Positions 19,643 to 33,300 are shown, counted from the stretch's first letter. The stretch: DNA of 64,000 nucleotides from Telmatactis stephensoni (GCA_029948255.1 JALIZF010001814.1:434001-498000); one strand, 5' to 3'. A program made the numbers and translations. The notes: generated by a model from the sequence alone, not told the origin.

Positions 19643-20936
19643 TTTAACTAACTATAGATTTTAGAATTTAAGGAGAAAAACACAGACGAATATTGTTACA
19701 GTAAAATAGCCTGGCCTTCAATGAAGATGAAAATTTTATGACACGTGTAGTGATTTTAATGGTAGCTAGTACCTGCTGTGTTTACAACGTTGTGATCGCT
19801 TCGTCGCTACGGGGTCACAACCTGCCATGCAATTACAAAGGGGAGGGGAAGCACATAATTTTTATATAACAGTAAAAATACCTGTGATTTCCACTAGTGT
19901 TGATGTCTATATATATGCAAACAAAAGTCAGATTGCATGACAGCACATATAATGATAACTTTCAGTAATTATGGCACAAAAAGGGGTTGAATTGCTTACT
20001 ATTTATTCCTGCATTTTAAAAAGTTTTACAAGTGGCAAGGACCGAAAATTGACCTTGCCGGTCCATTTTACGCGATCAAGGACAATTTTGTTTCCTTAAC
20101 TTTTCAACAACAATATATGATGAAAAAATAATAACAGTAGATGATAACTTTTACCTTTCCATTTATTCACGGATGGAGCTACTGACACAAAAGAATTAAA
20201 TAAATCAGTTCACTCTTGGCAAGAACTTCAGATGTGCGGGATTCCTGTGGTGAGAGTTAGGTCTAAGAATATATTTCCATTTCATTTCTATCCATCTATA
20301 ATATCGATTATAGATCTCTAAGAGATTGTTAGAAAATTGTTTTACAATGATGTACGTTGGTAAAACTGCAGATTGAAAATCAACATTTTATAAATTTCAA
20401 TAGGAAATTCAGCGCATATTACGAAATGTTGAGTTTTTTAATTTTCAAAATCCGCATTTCTTGACAAAATTGGTATCAAAATAACTAGCCCCTTCACTCT
20501 TCACTGATTTTCCGTTATAGATCTTCTTTGAGTGCATCCAGCAGGGCTGAGTTACGGAAAACTGATTAGTGCTAATTCAGGATAAACTCTTAAGAAAACA
20601 ATATCAGTTTTAATCCTTGATTAGCGCTCATCGTCCTGTCAGGAACTGCATATCCTCAGCATTTCTTCTTTCCATACGTACATATTCATTTCCTCCGTCC
20701 CCGGCCCCTTTACTAGCAACTGTTTGTACATCCATTTTGTCCTTTTCTGGACTTTCACTTGCTGTGACGTCACAAGGATGCACTGGTAACATCCTTTCAG
20801 AAAAGTACAGGGCTGCGTTCTACTTTTGCGGTGTTGCCCACAAGTTGTACCATGTGAACATTTTTTGTGACAATAGGTGCCACATTGAGCTTGATCTCAT
20901 TCCTGGTCACATAGTGGATACACAGTTCAACAGAAA
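19643..20936. other. Intergenic, cyclophilin 1 promoter side
   Basis: Upstream of cyclophilin 1 and downstream of cyclophilin 2, outside the segmental duplication. No supported gene. Open frames at about 20.6-21.2 kb on both strands have no family signature and run into duplicated non-coding flank. Confidence 0.5.
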
Positions 20937-21339
20937 TGTTTGCAGAGCCATATGCAACATTGTAGCAAAAGTCACACCATGTGTCTTGGCATGGCCTGTA
21001 TGCCGACTAAGCAAGAATTTTTTCCAATGTGCCAGGCTGTCAAAGAGTCTGCATGGCCAGCCATTAGGGAAAGGGAGAGCAAAGGAGGACTGGGAAACAG
21101 GGAAAAGCCGGGAGAGGAGTTGGGGCCCACTTGTTTCCTTACCCCTCCTCTTCCCTCCCCAAGGATCAGCCACACAGGCTAGCTAATAAATATTTTGACA
21201 TTCTCAGTCCATATATAACAATTTTAACTATTGAAGCTGTTGCAAAACTGATTTGTGACAATTTTTATTCAAGACCTTCTCCAAGACCTAACATACAAAT
21301 GGCAGCAAAACTTTTATTAAAAATTGTTGAGAATAAAAC

Positions 21340-24300
21340 TCATTCAGCCCCTTCTCTAGTGACTTCAAATGGCTTTTCAAGTGGTAAAGACCCACAATTA
21401 GCAATCACTACATCCTCTTCTGGACTGTCCTCTGCATCAGTTTCAAGCTTCTCAATTTTTCTTACAACATTCTGAAAATATCACCACAAGAACTTTTAAG
21501 TTCCTAAAAGACTTCATATGCAATAGCACTGGGAATTTTTGACCATTTCTTATGATAGGACATATATCAGTCTAGGAAATTACATTTTCCTATGATAGGA
21601 ACTGGACAAAATGTAGGAAAACACATTTTCCTAGAAAATAAAGACTATAACAACTTTTTGTTCTGATGACTTAAAGTGGTAAACGTTTGAATTTTATCTG
21701 AGAACAAAACGTTTTAGCCTATATTTTCTATATTTATTTTACCATAGACAAATTATGTCAATCACATTCTCCTAGATATTTCCCATCATAGGAAAATGCA
21801 TATGCATAACCCAGCAAAGTATAGTGCTCACAGTCAGTCAGTTTGCCTGGTATACGTACTTGGACCGTAATGAGCTCACAGCTACAGTGAACTCCCTTTA
21901 TAAGGTGGACACTTTCAGCTCTTAGTGTTTGCCTTAGAAGGAGCTTTGTTGCATGAGACAATAATTATGAATCATGCAATCAGCCATAGGCTGGTACCAA
22001 ACAGATATGTCCGCCTTAGAGAGAGTCACTATCCACCTAATTGGAGTGTCCGCATTGAAGGAGTTCACTGTCAGTTTGAATATAGTTTTTTGGCTTCCAG
22101 TGGTAGTAAGATACCCAAGGTAGTCAGGATGATTGTAATAAGGAATCATATTCACTCTTAAAAGATACCAAATCCTGTGATTTTGAACACAAAGGCACAA
22201 CAATAATCCCTGTTATATATGCAAACCTCCCCACCCCCACCCCACCCCAACCCCCAACCCCCTCCACCTGGTCCAGAGGATATTGATGATGGATGTTCAC
22301 CATATTATTTGAAACATCTTACCATTCCTTTAAGGATTTTTCCAAAAACAACATGACGGCCATCAAGCCAAGGAGTCTTGAGAGTTGTGATAAAAAACTG
22401 TGAACCATTAGTATCCTGTCCAGCATTAGCCATGCTAAGCCAACCAGCACCATAATGGTTCAGTTTAAAGTTTTCATCTGGAAACCTTTCACCATAAATA
22501 CTTTTACCGCCAGTCCCATCTTCGTTGGTGAAATCTCCGCCTAGAAAATCAAAGGTCTCAATGAGACAACTCACGGATACAGCTACATAGCATACAAGCC
22601 AATTCCAAAAGGAAAAACTTATGCACCAAAGTAAATCCCGAAGGGGGGAGGGGAGACTGCAACTAAAATAAGGGGGTTGAAAGCGTTTGCAGTACCCCCA
22701 GTCAGGCATTTGATAATTATCTGGGTTCCGGGACACATAAATATAAAGAAATGTTAAGCATGTTTGATCAATTTGTTTCCCAACTGTCGGGATTTAGACA
22801 AAAAAAATCAAATCTTGATTAAATCGCACCCTTTTTCGTCTTTTTCCTGCGCTCCCCTCCCCCTCCGGGTTTACGTATACTTTGACAGCCTTGATTAGTG
22901 TACGAGCACTAAAAGTGAGCAAAATAAATAGCTCCTATTTTACCATAGGCATTTAACTGCGTTACTTTAGATGTCTTTAATTCATGTGTAAAGACGTAAA
23001 TGGCAAATTTCGATATTACCGTAAACACTTGTGTATCTCGAATCAAAGCTGCACTCATAGACAATTAGCAACTATAACTGACTTGGTTGTGAAATTATAA
23101 AAATCTCAAAGGATTTTCAACTGAATCTAAACTGACCGTATGCTTAGCTTTTGTTTGTCGAATTCTAGAACGTACAGCTGAATCGGTTCTGAATCTGAGT
23201 ACATTGGGAAAGGTTGCGATCAAATGCACGTTGGAATGTAGCTGCTAATTATTCATATTCGATTGATCTTTTGAATTCATCGCAAACAGTCCAAACAAGC
23301 ATTGAAATCTCTTCACGAAGATTAACCGGTTAGAACTGGTTTCTTTTATTTGAGTGCCTAAAGCAGGCTGGAGGATTTTTAACAATAGCAATTGTTACAA
23401 TGCAAATCAGAAAGTCCCAAACGTAACTCGCCCGGTTAAACCTTTGTTGTCATTGTTTCACAAGTACTCGCATAGTAACCGGTTAGAACCGGTTTCTATT
23501 GTTTAAGCGCGCAAAGCAGGCTGGAGGATTTTGTACAATAGCATATTTACAATGCAAATGAGAAAGTCCCATCTACAGCAATAACTCACAGCTACTCCTA
23601 CGGAGTATCCGTGAGTTAAAAATTATGTTGTTCTAAATATTCTTTTGAGAAGAACGAGAGAACTTTTCTCTCGGCTCATGCACTTCATAGCTCACTTACT
23701 TCTCAGAGTTGAGTCCATATATGATACATCAACCCGTGGGACATGCAAGGGAGTTTTAGTGCATGGAAAGCAAGCTCCCGTCCTCTCCCAGCTATGCAGG
23801 CTTCCTTCATTCGTATTATCAAAAACTTTGCTCAATTTTTCAAATATTTCAAACCAATTTTTTTTCCAAGCCACAATAAATATGAGCTGTTACTCAAGTG
23901 CTTTGCAAGAGCATGTATACAATTTGTCTGCGCATGTCTGTGTTTTGGGCTTGAAATTCATTTGCATATTAGTGCAGGCATATCGTGCACAAAAAGTGCA
24001 GAATTGTTCAGTTTTTTGCTACAAGCATGAAAATTGGTACAATGATAGAAGACAACATGCTGACTAATTCCTGATATAGCGCCACGCCCAAAAATCAATA
24101 CTTCCAGTTTTACACCGATGGAATTAATTTTCACTTAAATTTAAATAAGATTGTTACTTCAACAAGCTGTTCCATGAAATGTGATAATCCTTTAAGAGTA
24201 ACGTTCCTTCTACTTAACTAGCTATAGTGCTCCACCCTATTTCCAATACTTCCAGTTTCATGTGAATGGATTTAATTACACTTAAAATTGATGAAAATAA

Positions 24301-27300
24301 CTGTTAATCTTCAACCCTTTCACCATCAGCCAATCCTATTTGGTTTGATGTTCTATGCTCTTGTTTCACATGCATGGCCACACCCTCAACTTGATACTGC
24401 CAGTATAAATACAAAGGAATATCTTATGTCTCTACAATATCAAAATTATTGACCACGTTTTATAGAAAAGGAGACAGAAAATAGACCCAGTGTTACACTA
24501 TCAACAACACAGTCACAGCCACGCCCTTTTCATTGGTACTTACAGTAACGGTAGCGGTGGAAACAGCTCAATGTTACTAACTTTCGCGTGACTTAATTGA
24601 TTATTGAATGTTTGTGTGTTGAAGAAAAAAATGAAAGACCCGCGAAAAACGATTCTACCAAACACTACATTTTGACCTAATTTACTAGAATTGGCGAAAA
24701 TGACGTGTCGCGAAATACGTCCCTTAAATTTTTGCGAAAATATATAAGTAACAATAAGGTGATTATCTTGCTGAAGAATTGAAAGAAGATGAAAAAATCT
24801 CTCTTTTAAATTTCATGGGATTACTACTTTCATCTGACGTTTGTGAGTATTTGTACAAATTACTTGAACAAATGTTCAATAATCTGTGCTGATTAAACGG
24901 TGTGAGATTTTTTCGTGCACGTGGATTTGTCATCAATACCTAATTTATTCACTAGAAACACAAAATCAAGAATGTGTTGCGACTTGAGTATGGATTATTA
25001 GACGTAACTGAAGAACGCGAATAAGAATTCTCTTGGAATTATTGATTATATCTAGTGGCTTTTACGTATTTGGAGTATTAAATAGCAAAGGCAGTGATAA
25101 TTTTGACGCTTGCAACACTGGAATACGATATATGTGGTAAGTGGAAAGTTAACAATGGAATGATTCATATGAAGATATTGTTAATTTGATTCTCGTTCTT
25201 TATTCTAAAGATATTTTGTTTTATATTACTGGTTGTGTTAGGTTTCAGTATGTCTGAAGTGGCTACCTTCGACTGGACTAAATGTGTTTTCTGTCAACGT
25301 GAAACACGTGAAAAACTTTCCTGCCCAGCGAATATGAGAAGATGTGATGTTGGGGCTGGTTATGACACTATAGCCAAAAATGTTGCACGACTTTGTAATT
25401 TAGGAGAGAAGCCGATGTTTGTACTTGTGTTGGAAAAAACACAGAGTGAAGAGTTAGCGAACGCGCTGAAGCAGTATAAAGCTCAGTGGCATAAGAGTTG
25501 TAGCCGTAAATTTAATAGTTCCAAGGTGATGCGGGCAGAGAAGAGGAAACACAGTGACATAACCGAAGAAGAATGTGACGAGGACAAGAATACTGTTCAT
25601 GAGTTCGAGTTGATTAACAGGAAAATTACCAGGCAAAGTAGCGCGTCAGCTGTTCCATCTCCCGGCGTTTGCTTCTTATGCGGGACAGGATTAGAATCTG
25701 GATACTTGCGCCTAGCATCAACCTTGCAGTTAGATCAGAGAGTAAGGAAATGCGCACAGCTTCTACAAGACGATGTAATGCTACGAAAGCTTGAAGGAGG
25801 AGACATGATAGCCCAATCCGCGAAGTACCACACCAAATGCCTCTGCGAATTATACAGAAAAGCAAATCATATCTGTAGTACGACCAACGAACAAGAGACT
25901 GATGACGGCGAAAGGAGGGCACACAATATCGCCATGGATGAAGTTATTTCCTTTATTCAAGATTCTCATCTAGATGTAGAAGATCATTCTGGCCAAAAAG
26001 CATTTACCATGTCGGAGTTAAGAGATATCTATACAAGTTGCATGACTGAACTGAACGAAAATGTGCCTATCCGTGTTAACTCTACAAATCTAAAGAATGA
26101 GATACTGTCAAGGCTTCCGGGTTTGCATTCTTTTAGCAAAGGGAGAAATGTGCTGCTCGCATTTGACGAAACTATTGCTGGGGCTCTGGAGCAAACGAAA
26201 GACACAAGCAGCGAAATATCAATACTGGCGAAAGCTGCTAATATTGTACGTAGGGACATGTTCAGCAAAAGTGATACCAACTTTGACGGAACTTTTGAAA
26301 GAAACTGCCAACTGAACTCTGTTCCAAAGACCCTGCTAACTCTAGTACGTTTCATATTGGATGGCACAGCATTAGATGTACAATTGAAAGAGTCACAAGC
26401 TGCACTCACTACAGCACAGCTGTTGTACTTTAATTCGACTATACGTCGTCGTAAAGGATCAACAGCGTCTTATAGTACAAAACGTCGAGAACCACCTGTT
26501 GTTATTTACACTGGAATGCTGGTCCATAACAAGACAAGGAAACGTGAACTGGTAGAAAAACTCCATGACCTTGGCGTCTCGATATCTTATCAAAGGCTGA
26601 TGGAAATTTCGCAAGAAGTTGGGAATGCAGTTTCGCTACAATACCAAAGAGAAAAGGTTGTATGCCCACCAAAACTTCGCGGTGGCCTATTCACTACAGG
26701 AGCGTTCGACAATATTGACCACAACCCTAGCTCTAACACGGCCCAGGGATCGTTTCACGGTACGAGTATATCGCTTTTTCAGCATCCAACCAAAGAATTT
26801 CCTGGGCATTTGCGAGAAGTTCCAGTTCTGTGATAATTCCTTTAGTAAGGAGAACAGTATACTATCTTTACCAGATGTATATAACTGTGTTAGACCTCTT
26901 GTGATTCCGCAGAAGGAGCCTGATATCCCGAGACTTGAATCAGCGTTTGTAAAAGAGACATCACCAGCAATGATTGAGGCTTCCAATGAGCAGGCAATGT
27001 GGCTAAACCATGTCATGAACATTGTAGCTACTGAAAACAACGATGTTGAGTGTGAGCAAGATATGAAAGTCTCGTGGTCAGCTTTTCATGCTAGTGCCGA
27101 ATTAGACAATAGTGTGCAGACCAGAGATATATGCGCCCTGCTTCCTCTCTTTAAAGAAGATTCTAAATCACCAGCCATGATACGGCATGCCATGGAAGTA
27201 ATCAAGCAAGCTATTAATTTCCTTAATCCAGGACAGATCCCTGTAATCACTTGTGATCAGCCTTTGTATGCGATAACTAAGCTTATTCAGTGGAATTTCC

Positions 27301-30300
27301 CAGCAGAGTGTGGAGAAGACAAATTTGTTATAATGCTTGGGGGACTTCACATTGAAATGGTGGCTCTGAAAATGCTTGGAGAGTGGTTAGACGAAAGCGG
27401 ATGGAAAGCTGTGTTGATAGAGTCCAACATTGCAACCACTGGCTCTGCAGATGCACTTGTAAAAGCATCGCATGTTTCCCGCACCCGTCATGTCCATCAG
27501 GTTACAGCGTGCGCACTTCATATTTTGATGATCAGCGCATACAAGTTTTACAGTAAAGGCCTAGCAGAGGGTGAGACTCAACTTTCTTTCGATGAATGGA
27601 CGATAACAAGCATTTCAAGGAGTCCACAGTTTCAGTACTGGGCATTAACACTGGAACTCGAATTGACTGTGCTCACGTTTGTCAAGTCAATTCGACGTGG
27701 CAATTTTGCTTTGTATTGTGATACACTGAAGCAATTGATACCATGGTTATTTGCCCTTGACCACACGCATTTCTCTCGCTGGCTCCCGATTCACTTGCGG
27801 GATATGATGACCCTTCCTGTGAAGCACCCTCAAGTGGCAAAGGAATTCGAGAATGGTCGTTTTGTAATTCAAAAAACGCCAAACCCATTCGCAGCTATCG
27901 CAATCGACCACGCCCATGAGCAGCACAACAAAATTGTGAAAGGGGATGGAGGTGCGATAGGGCTCACTGAAAGTTCATCAGAACTGTTGCGGTGGATGTT
28001 ATCTGGCCCAGAACTGTCACGAATGATTGGCGACTTCGAACTGTTTGAGGGGCTTGACGAGAGAGACGAAGACGATGTTCAGGGGCAAAGACATCACGAG
28101 CAAGTCCCGTGTATACAGGCAGCTTTTGAAAACCAAGTCAAAGAAGTGTGCAAGGTATTCGACAGAATGGGCAATCCATTTACAGATTCAAGTAGTGATT
28201 TGCTAGTTGCCAATACCCGAGACATTGCTAGCAAAGAAGTTGTAAATACAGTGAAGACCATCCAGCAAGTTGGACAACAAGCATTCCATACCTACGTTGA
28301 ATGTCGCCTCGAGAAAAGAGAAAAGTCAGTGTTTGATCCTATAAAGAAAAACAAACTACCGCTATTCAGTTCTCCGCCATCGAAAATCACCTCGAATAAA
28401 CAACATCAAGTTGTGTCGCTTAAGAAAGACTGTGCTTTATTTTCTCAACTTTTCATAAGTTGCCAAGTTCGAGGGGGAGATCTTGACGAATTTTTTAGTC
28501 ATGAAAACCATCCTTTCCCTCCAGCTCTTTCAAAGTATGGAGAGTTACGACAAGGAGCTAAATCAGACCTTCTTCGATGCCTTGAGCCTGTCACTACATC
28601 TTCACAGAGCAAAACTCCAGTCGTGGATGCCATACTTCTGGACGGTGCAGCTATAGGTAATATGCTTAAGCCAGGTCCCTGCAAGACGTTCCAAGAATAT
28701 GGTGTAAATGTCTTTCTACAATATGTGAAGACCCAATTACAGAATGTTTCCAGGGTTGACGTAATCTGGGACGAATACCGCGACGCTGATAGCCTGAAAT
28801 CACAGACAAGAAGTAAACGAGGTCATGGTCAACGAAGACGTGTAGCACCAACAAGTCTTATACCTTGCAACTGGGAGGGATTCCTTAGGGTGTCCGAAAA
28901 CAAAGTTGAGCTTTTCTTATTTTTAGCTCAACTTTGCAAAGCAATCGAGTTGCCTGAAAACAAATGCTTGATTACTACTGTTGGACAAGACGTAGCCTGT
29001 AATGTAGAACGGGAACTCACTGGAATGGCACCATGCACCCAAGAGGAAGCAGACACAAGGCTTTTTCTTCATTGTAAGGACTGTGTCACCTACGGAAGTA
29101 AGAAACTCCTTATTCGTACTGTCGATACTGATGTGGTGGTGTTGGCAGTCGCCATGTATAACAAAATTGGGGCAGAAGAACTGTGGATTGCAATAGGCAC
29201 AGGAAAATCTTTCCGGCATATTGCAGTTCATGAAGTTGTCAGAGCATTAGGCCCTAGCAAAGCTGCTGCATTTCCTGCATTCCATGCCTTCACGGGCTGC
29301 GATCAAACGTCATCATTCGCTGGAAAGGGGAAAATCTCTGCCTGGGAAACTTGGAGGTCATTCGAGGAAGTAACAACAGCATTTGAAGCTTTGAGTGATT
29401 CTCCAAGTGAAGATCTGTTAAACAAACACGCCAGTCTATTGGAGCGTTTTGTTGTACTTCTGTACAGCAAAACCAGTTCTTGCCCGACAGTTAATGACGC
29501 TAGAAAGGAGATGTTTTCAAAGAAGGCTAAGTCAATGGATACCATCCCCCCTACATCTGCAGCTCTCCACCAACACATTAGGAGAACTGCTTATCAAGCG
29601 GGCTATTGTTGGGGGCAGTCGTTACGTCTTCAGCCGCACCTACCTTCCCCGTCTGAATGGGGATGGACGAAAGCAGACGAAAATGATGAATGGAAGCCAC
29701 TGTGCACAACCAAGCAAGAAATTTCAAAGGTTTGTAGCCACCTAACCAGATGTGGATGTTACCAAGATAAAGGGTGCAAGGGTCGTTGTAAATGTGTCAA
29801 ATTACAGCTCGCGTGCACAGCTATGTGTAATTGTGGAGGGAATGCGAACGGGATTAATCAATTTGGTAAGTTATAAAAATAGGCTTATCGATTGTTACTC
29901 CAATAAACTAAAATAAAAAGCTTTATTTTCAGAGATTTCAACCTTGAAAACATATCAGATCGTACACACTCCAAACATATTCCAGATTATTAATTCCACC
30001 GCTACCGTTACTGTAAGTACCAATGAAAAGGGCGTGGCTGCGACTGTGTTGTTGATAGTGTAACACTGGGTCTATTTTTCTGTCTCCTTTTCTATAAAAC
30101 GTGGTCAATAATTTTGATATTGTAGAGACATAAGATATTCCTTTGTATTTATACTGGCAGTATCAAGTTGAGGGCGTGGCCGTGCATGTGAAACAAGAGC
30201 ATAGAACATCAAACCAAATAGGATTGGCTGATGGTGAAAGGGTTGAAGATTAACAGTTATTTTCATCAATTTTAAGTGTAATTAAATCCATTCACATGAA

Positions 30301-33300
30301 ACTGGAAGTATTGGAAATAGGGTGGGGCACTATAGCTAGTTAAGTAGAAGGAACGTTACTCTTAAAGGATTATCACATTTCATGGAACAGCTTGTTGAAG
30401 TAACAATCTTATTTAAATTTAAGTGAAAATTAATTCCATCGGTGTAAAACTGGAAGTATTGATTTTTGGGCGTGGCGCTATATCAGGAATTAGTCAGCAT
30501 GTTGTCTTCTATCATTGTACCAATTTTCATACTTGTAGCAAAAAACTGAACAATTCTGCACGATATGCCTGCACTATATCGAATGCAAGAAATTTTATGT
30601 TGACACGGAATATTTGGCTGGCTATCTCGTTCTTCAAAATTATGTTCAACTACCGAAATACTGAGACAACTAAAACATGAGCAGTCTACCTACCGCTAGT
30701 GCGCTGTGGATAATTATTCAAACTGAAGGCACTCCAGATGGGAAAATATCACGCGTCAAAGTCAGTAGAAAGTTGTGAGAAGGACCAGAACTCCGCACTT
30801 TCGAGTTATAATGTTGGCGTTGAATTCATGTATAAGGTAAATTTAGTAATGGATGTCATTACCAACATGGTACTGTGTGAATTGGATCCAATAAGAGTAC
30901 TCTGCACTTCATTGATTGTTGAATAATTGGCCATGTTTACTGGAATCTCGTACTTTTTCGCGCAAAATTCTTACAATTTTTTTACATCTGTGACAGCGCC
31001 CCCCAGCAAAATTATTTAATAATACGTTTTTTCCATGCTTCGTTCTTGTAAAACAAAGCTTTCTTGGTGGAAACTCCTGGTCCCTCCATGTGATTTCAAG
31101 CAATGTTTACAGCCGGGTTCAAGTCTTGTTAAAATTGACCTAAATTCGGTAGCCTATATTTTATAATCTGCAACATTTATCTAGAAGTTAATGACCTATT
31201 TTTATACATTGTGAGGTATACAGTTTGTGCCGTATGAAGCAGCGTTTTATACTTTATAAAAGAGCAATAAATTCATCGCTGAAATTTGCATGCAAACAAC
31301 GTGCTTGGAAACACGTTCACAAAAATGCTTTAGATCACATGTAGGGACCACGAGTTTGGACTAAAAAAGCTCAGTTTTGCAAGAAAGAAACGTGGAAAAA
31401 GCGAATTACTAAATAAATTTGCTGGGGGGCGCAGTCTAAGATGTAAAATTTTGAAAGTGAATTGCAAGAATTTTGAGCGAAAAAGTACGAGATTCCAGTA
31501 AACATGGCTAATTACTCAACGATCGATGGAGTCTAAAATACCCTTATCGGGTCTAATGTACACAGTAACTTGTTGTTAATGGCTTCCACTGCTTAACGTA
31601 CCTTACATATAAATTTAGTGCCCACAATATTACTCGAAAGTGCGAAGTTTTGGTTCTTCTCACAACTTTCTACTGACTTTGACGCGCGATATTTTCCCAT
31701 CTGGAGTGCCTTCAGTTTGGATAATTATCCACAGCGCACTAGCGGTAGGTAGACCGCTCATGTTTTAGTTGTCTCAGTATTTCGGTAGTTGAACATAATT
31801 TTGCAGAACGAGATAGCCAGCCAAATATTCCGTGTCAACATAAAATTTCTTGCATTCGATATGCAAATGAATTTCAAGCCCAAAACACAGACATGCGCAG
31901 ACAAATTGTATACATGCTCTTTGCAAGGAAAACATTTTGTTGATCCTTCATCAAAAGTAAAACATATACCTTGAATCATGAAATCTTTGATGACTCTGTG
32001 GAATTTGCTTCCCTTGTACCCAAATCCTTTCTAAAATATAAAAGAAGTATTTTATCACTATGATCCGTAATACAGCCTACAAGAGATTTGATGTTCTCCA
32101 AGGTTATTAATTGATATTTTGATGGAGTTAATTAAGTTGCATTGCTCACTAGGTCGGACCTAGTAATAAATGTTTGAATCTTCAAATTTCCTATAATTTT
32201 TGGATTTGCATATAAGCTGCTAGTGCAATTCTCATCTTAGCTGTAACCCACATCCATTCCCATTGCATTACATATATTATTTTCTCTTTCTGAAGAGATT
32301 TGGTATATACTAGTAGTTATTTCATGCACCTCTTCTTTGGTTCACTCTAAATTGGGCTTCCTGTCGCACAGACACTCAGTGAAAGTTTAAAAAAGCAATA
32401 CACATAGCTGCATGCATTACTGCAATTTTCATAATAATTATGTGTACTCTGACCTTCAAACAGTCCGTTGGAATTTGGTTTTTCGCTTCCGCCCACTTCG
32501 AATAAACAACCAAAAGATACTCATAGAGATCCCTAAAAACCTATCAAAAGGCTTAAGGTGATGTTACACGGGTCGATTCGCAACAACGATTTTCCTCGTA
32601 AAGTTTATGCCGTGGAAAATGCAAAACGCAACTATTTTTAGCAATATTTTTGCTTAGTGAACAAGCTGTAAATGTTTGATATGAATTTTAAAAACTTTTA
32701 ACGCAAAATTATCAATTTAGCTATAGTGTTGCGCGAAAACTCGTGGTTGCGAATCGACCCGTGTAACATCACCTTTAATATGATCTTTTATAGATGATCT
32801 GTAACAGCTATATTTAACTTTTGTAATATAGTTAGATCTTCGTATTTTTGATTTCTGATTTGGCAAAAACCACTTGAGTGTTTAGATATCCGAGTTCGCA
32901 TGATTTTGAAAATCGTCGTAACTCAGGCTACCTTAGTTATGAGACTTGAACTGATGTTTATTCTGCTTTCTTAGCTATTAAAAAACAGAGTTTAAAAAAC
33001 AGTTCGTCACCAATGCACCAGCAAGTCAATGGAAAGGCTGAGTCAGCAGTAAAAGTTATGAAAAATCTCTTAATCAAAACCCATAAAGAAGGCTGTAGGT
33101 GGTCCTTTTGAAGCAATGTTGCATGAGCAGTGAAATACCCCTCGCCAAGACACTTGTTATACAGTCCTGCTGAAATGACGTTTAATCGCAAATTACGCCG
33201 CACTTTTTCTACTTATAGTAAACAGTCAACCTAAGGACACTGTTATCCAAGAAAGGCGTGAACGTTGTAAGCATAGTGTCAATTAAGAAAAGTCATGATC

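Larger units (their letters stand above)
23970..30576 (+). mobile_element. Inner 6.6-kb transposon encoding a PIN-like/CXC protein
   Basis: It interrupts the left arm of the outer foldback between GCATAT and TATCG, with a TAT duplication (23967-23969, 30577-30579). Its ends are TAGTGCAGGCATATCG and CGATATGCCTGCACTA. Terminal inverted repeats of about 590 bp (23970-24561 and 29994-30576) are almost identical apart from an 11-bp duplication in the left one. Between them lies one large coding region (25250-29876). I cannot assign a named superfamily. TIR similarity and one nearly intact frame indicate a fairly recent insertion. Confidence 0.85.
23910..31918. mobile_element. Outer foldback transposon with 9-bp target duplication
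   Basis: It is flanked by CTTTGCAAG at 23901-23909 and 31919-31927; the paralogous site in gene 3 (about 38650) has a single CTTTGCAAG. Ends are AGCATGTATACAATTTGTC and its inverse. Ignoring the inner insertion, the element is about 1.4 kb with arms of roughly 0.55 kb (23910-23969 plus 30577-31100, against 31345-31918). It has no credible coding frame. A 9-bp duplication with long TIRs suggests a non-autonomous Mutator-like element. Confidence 0.85.

Noticed and set aside
20617..21186. 189-codon open frame before cyclophilin 2
   Set aside because: Its second half is the duplicated 3' flank also found at 36.6 kb with shifted frames. The first half has tempting stretches on both strands but no consistent frame or family.
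23645..24067. 140-codon open frame
   Set aside because: It crosses the junction of host intron and transposon TIR, so it cannot be a conserved gene.
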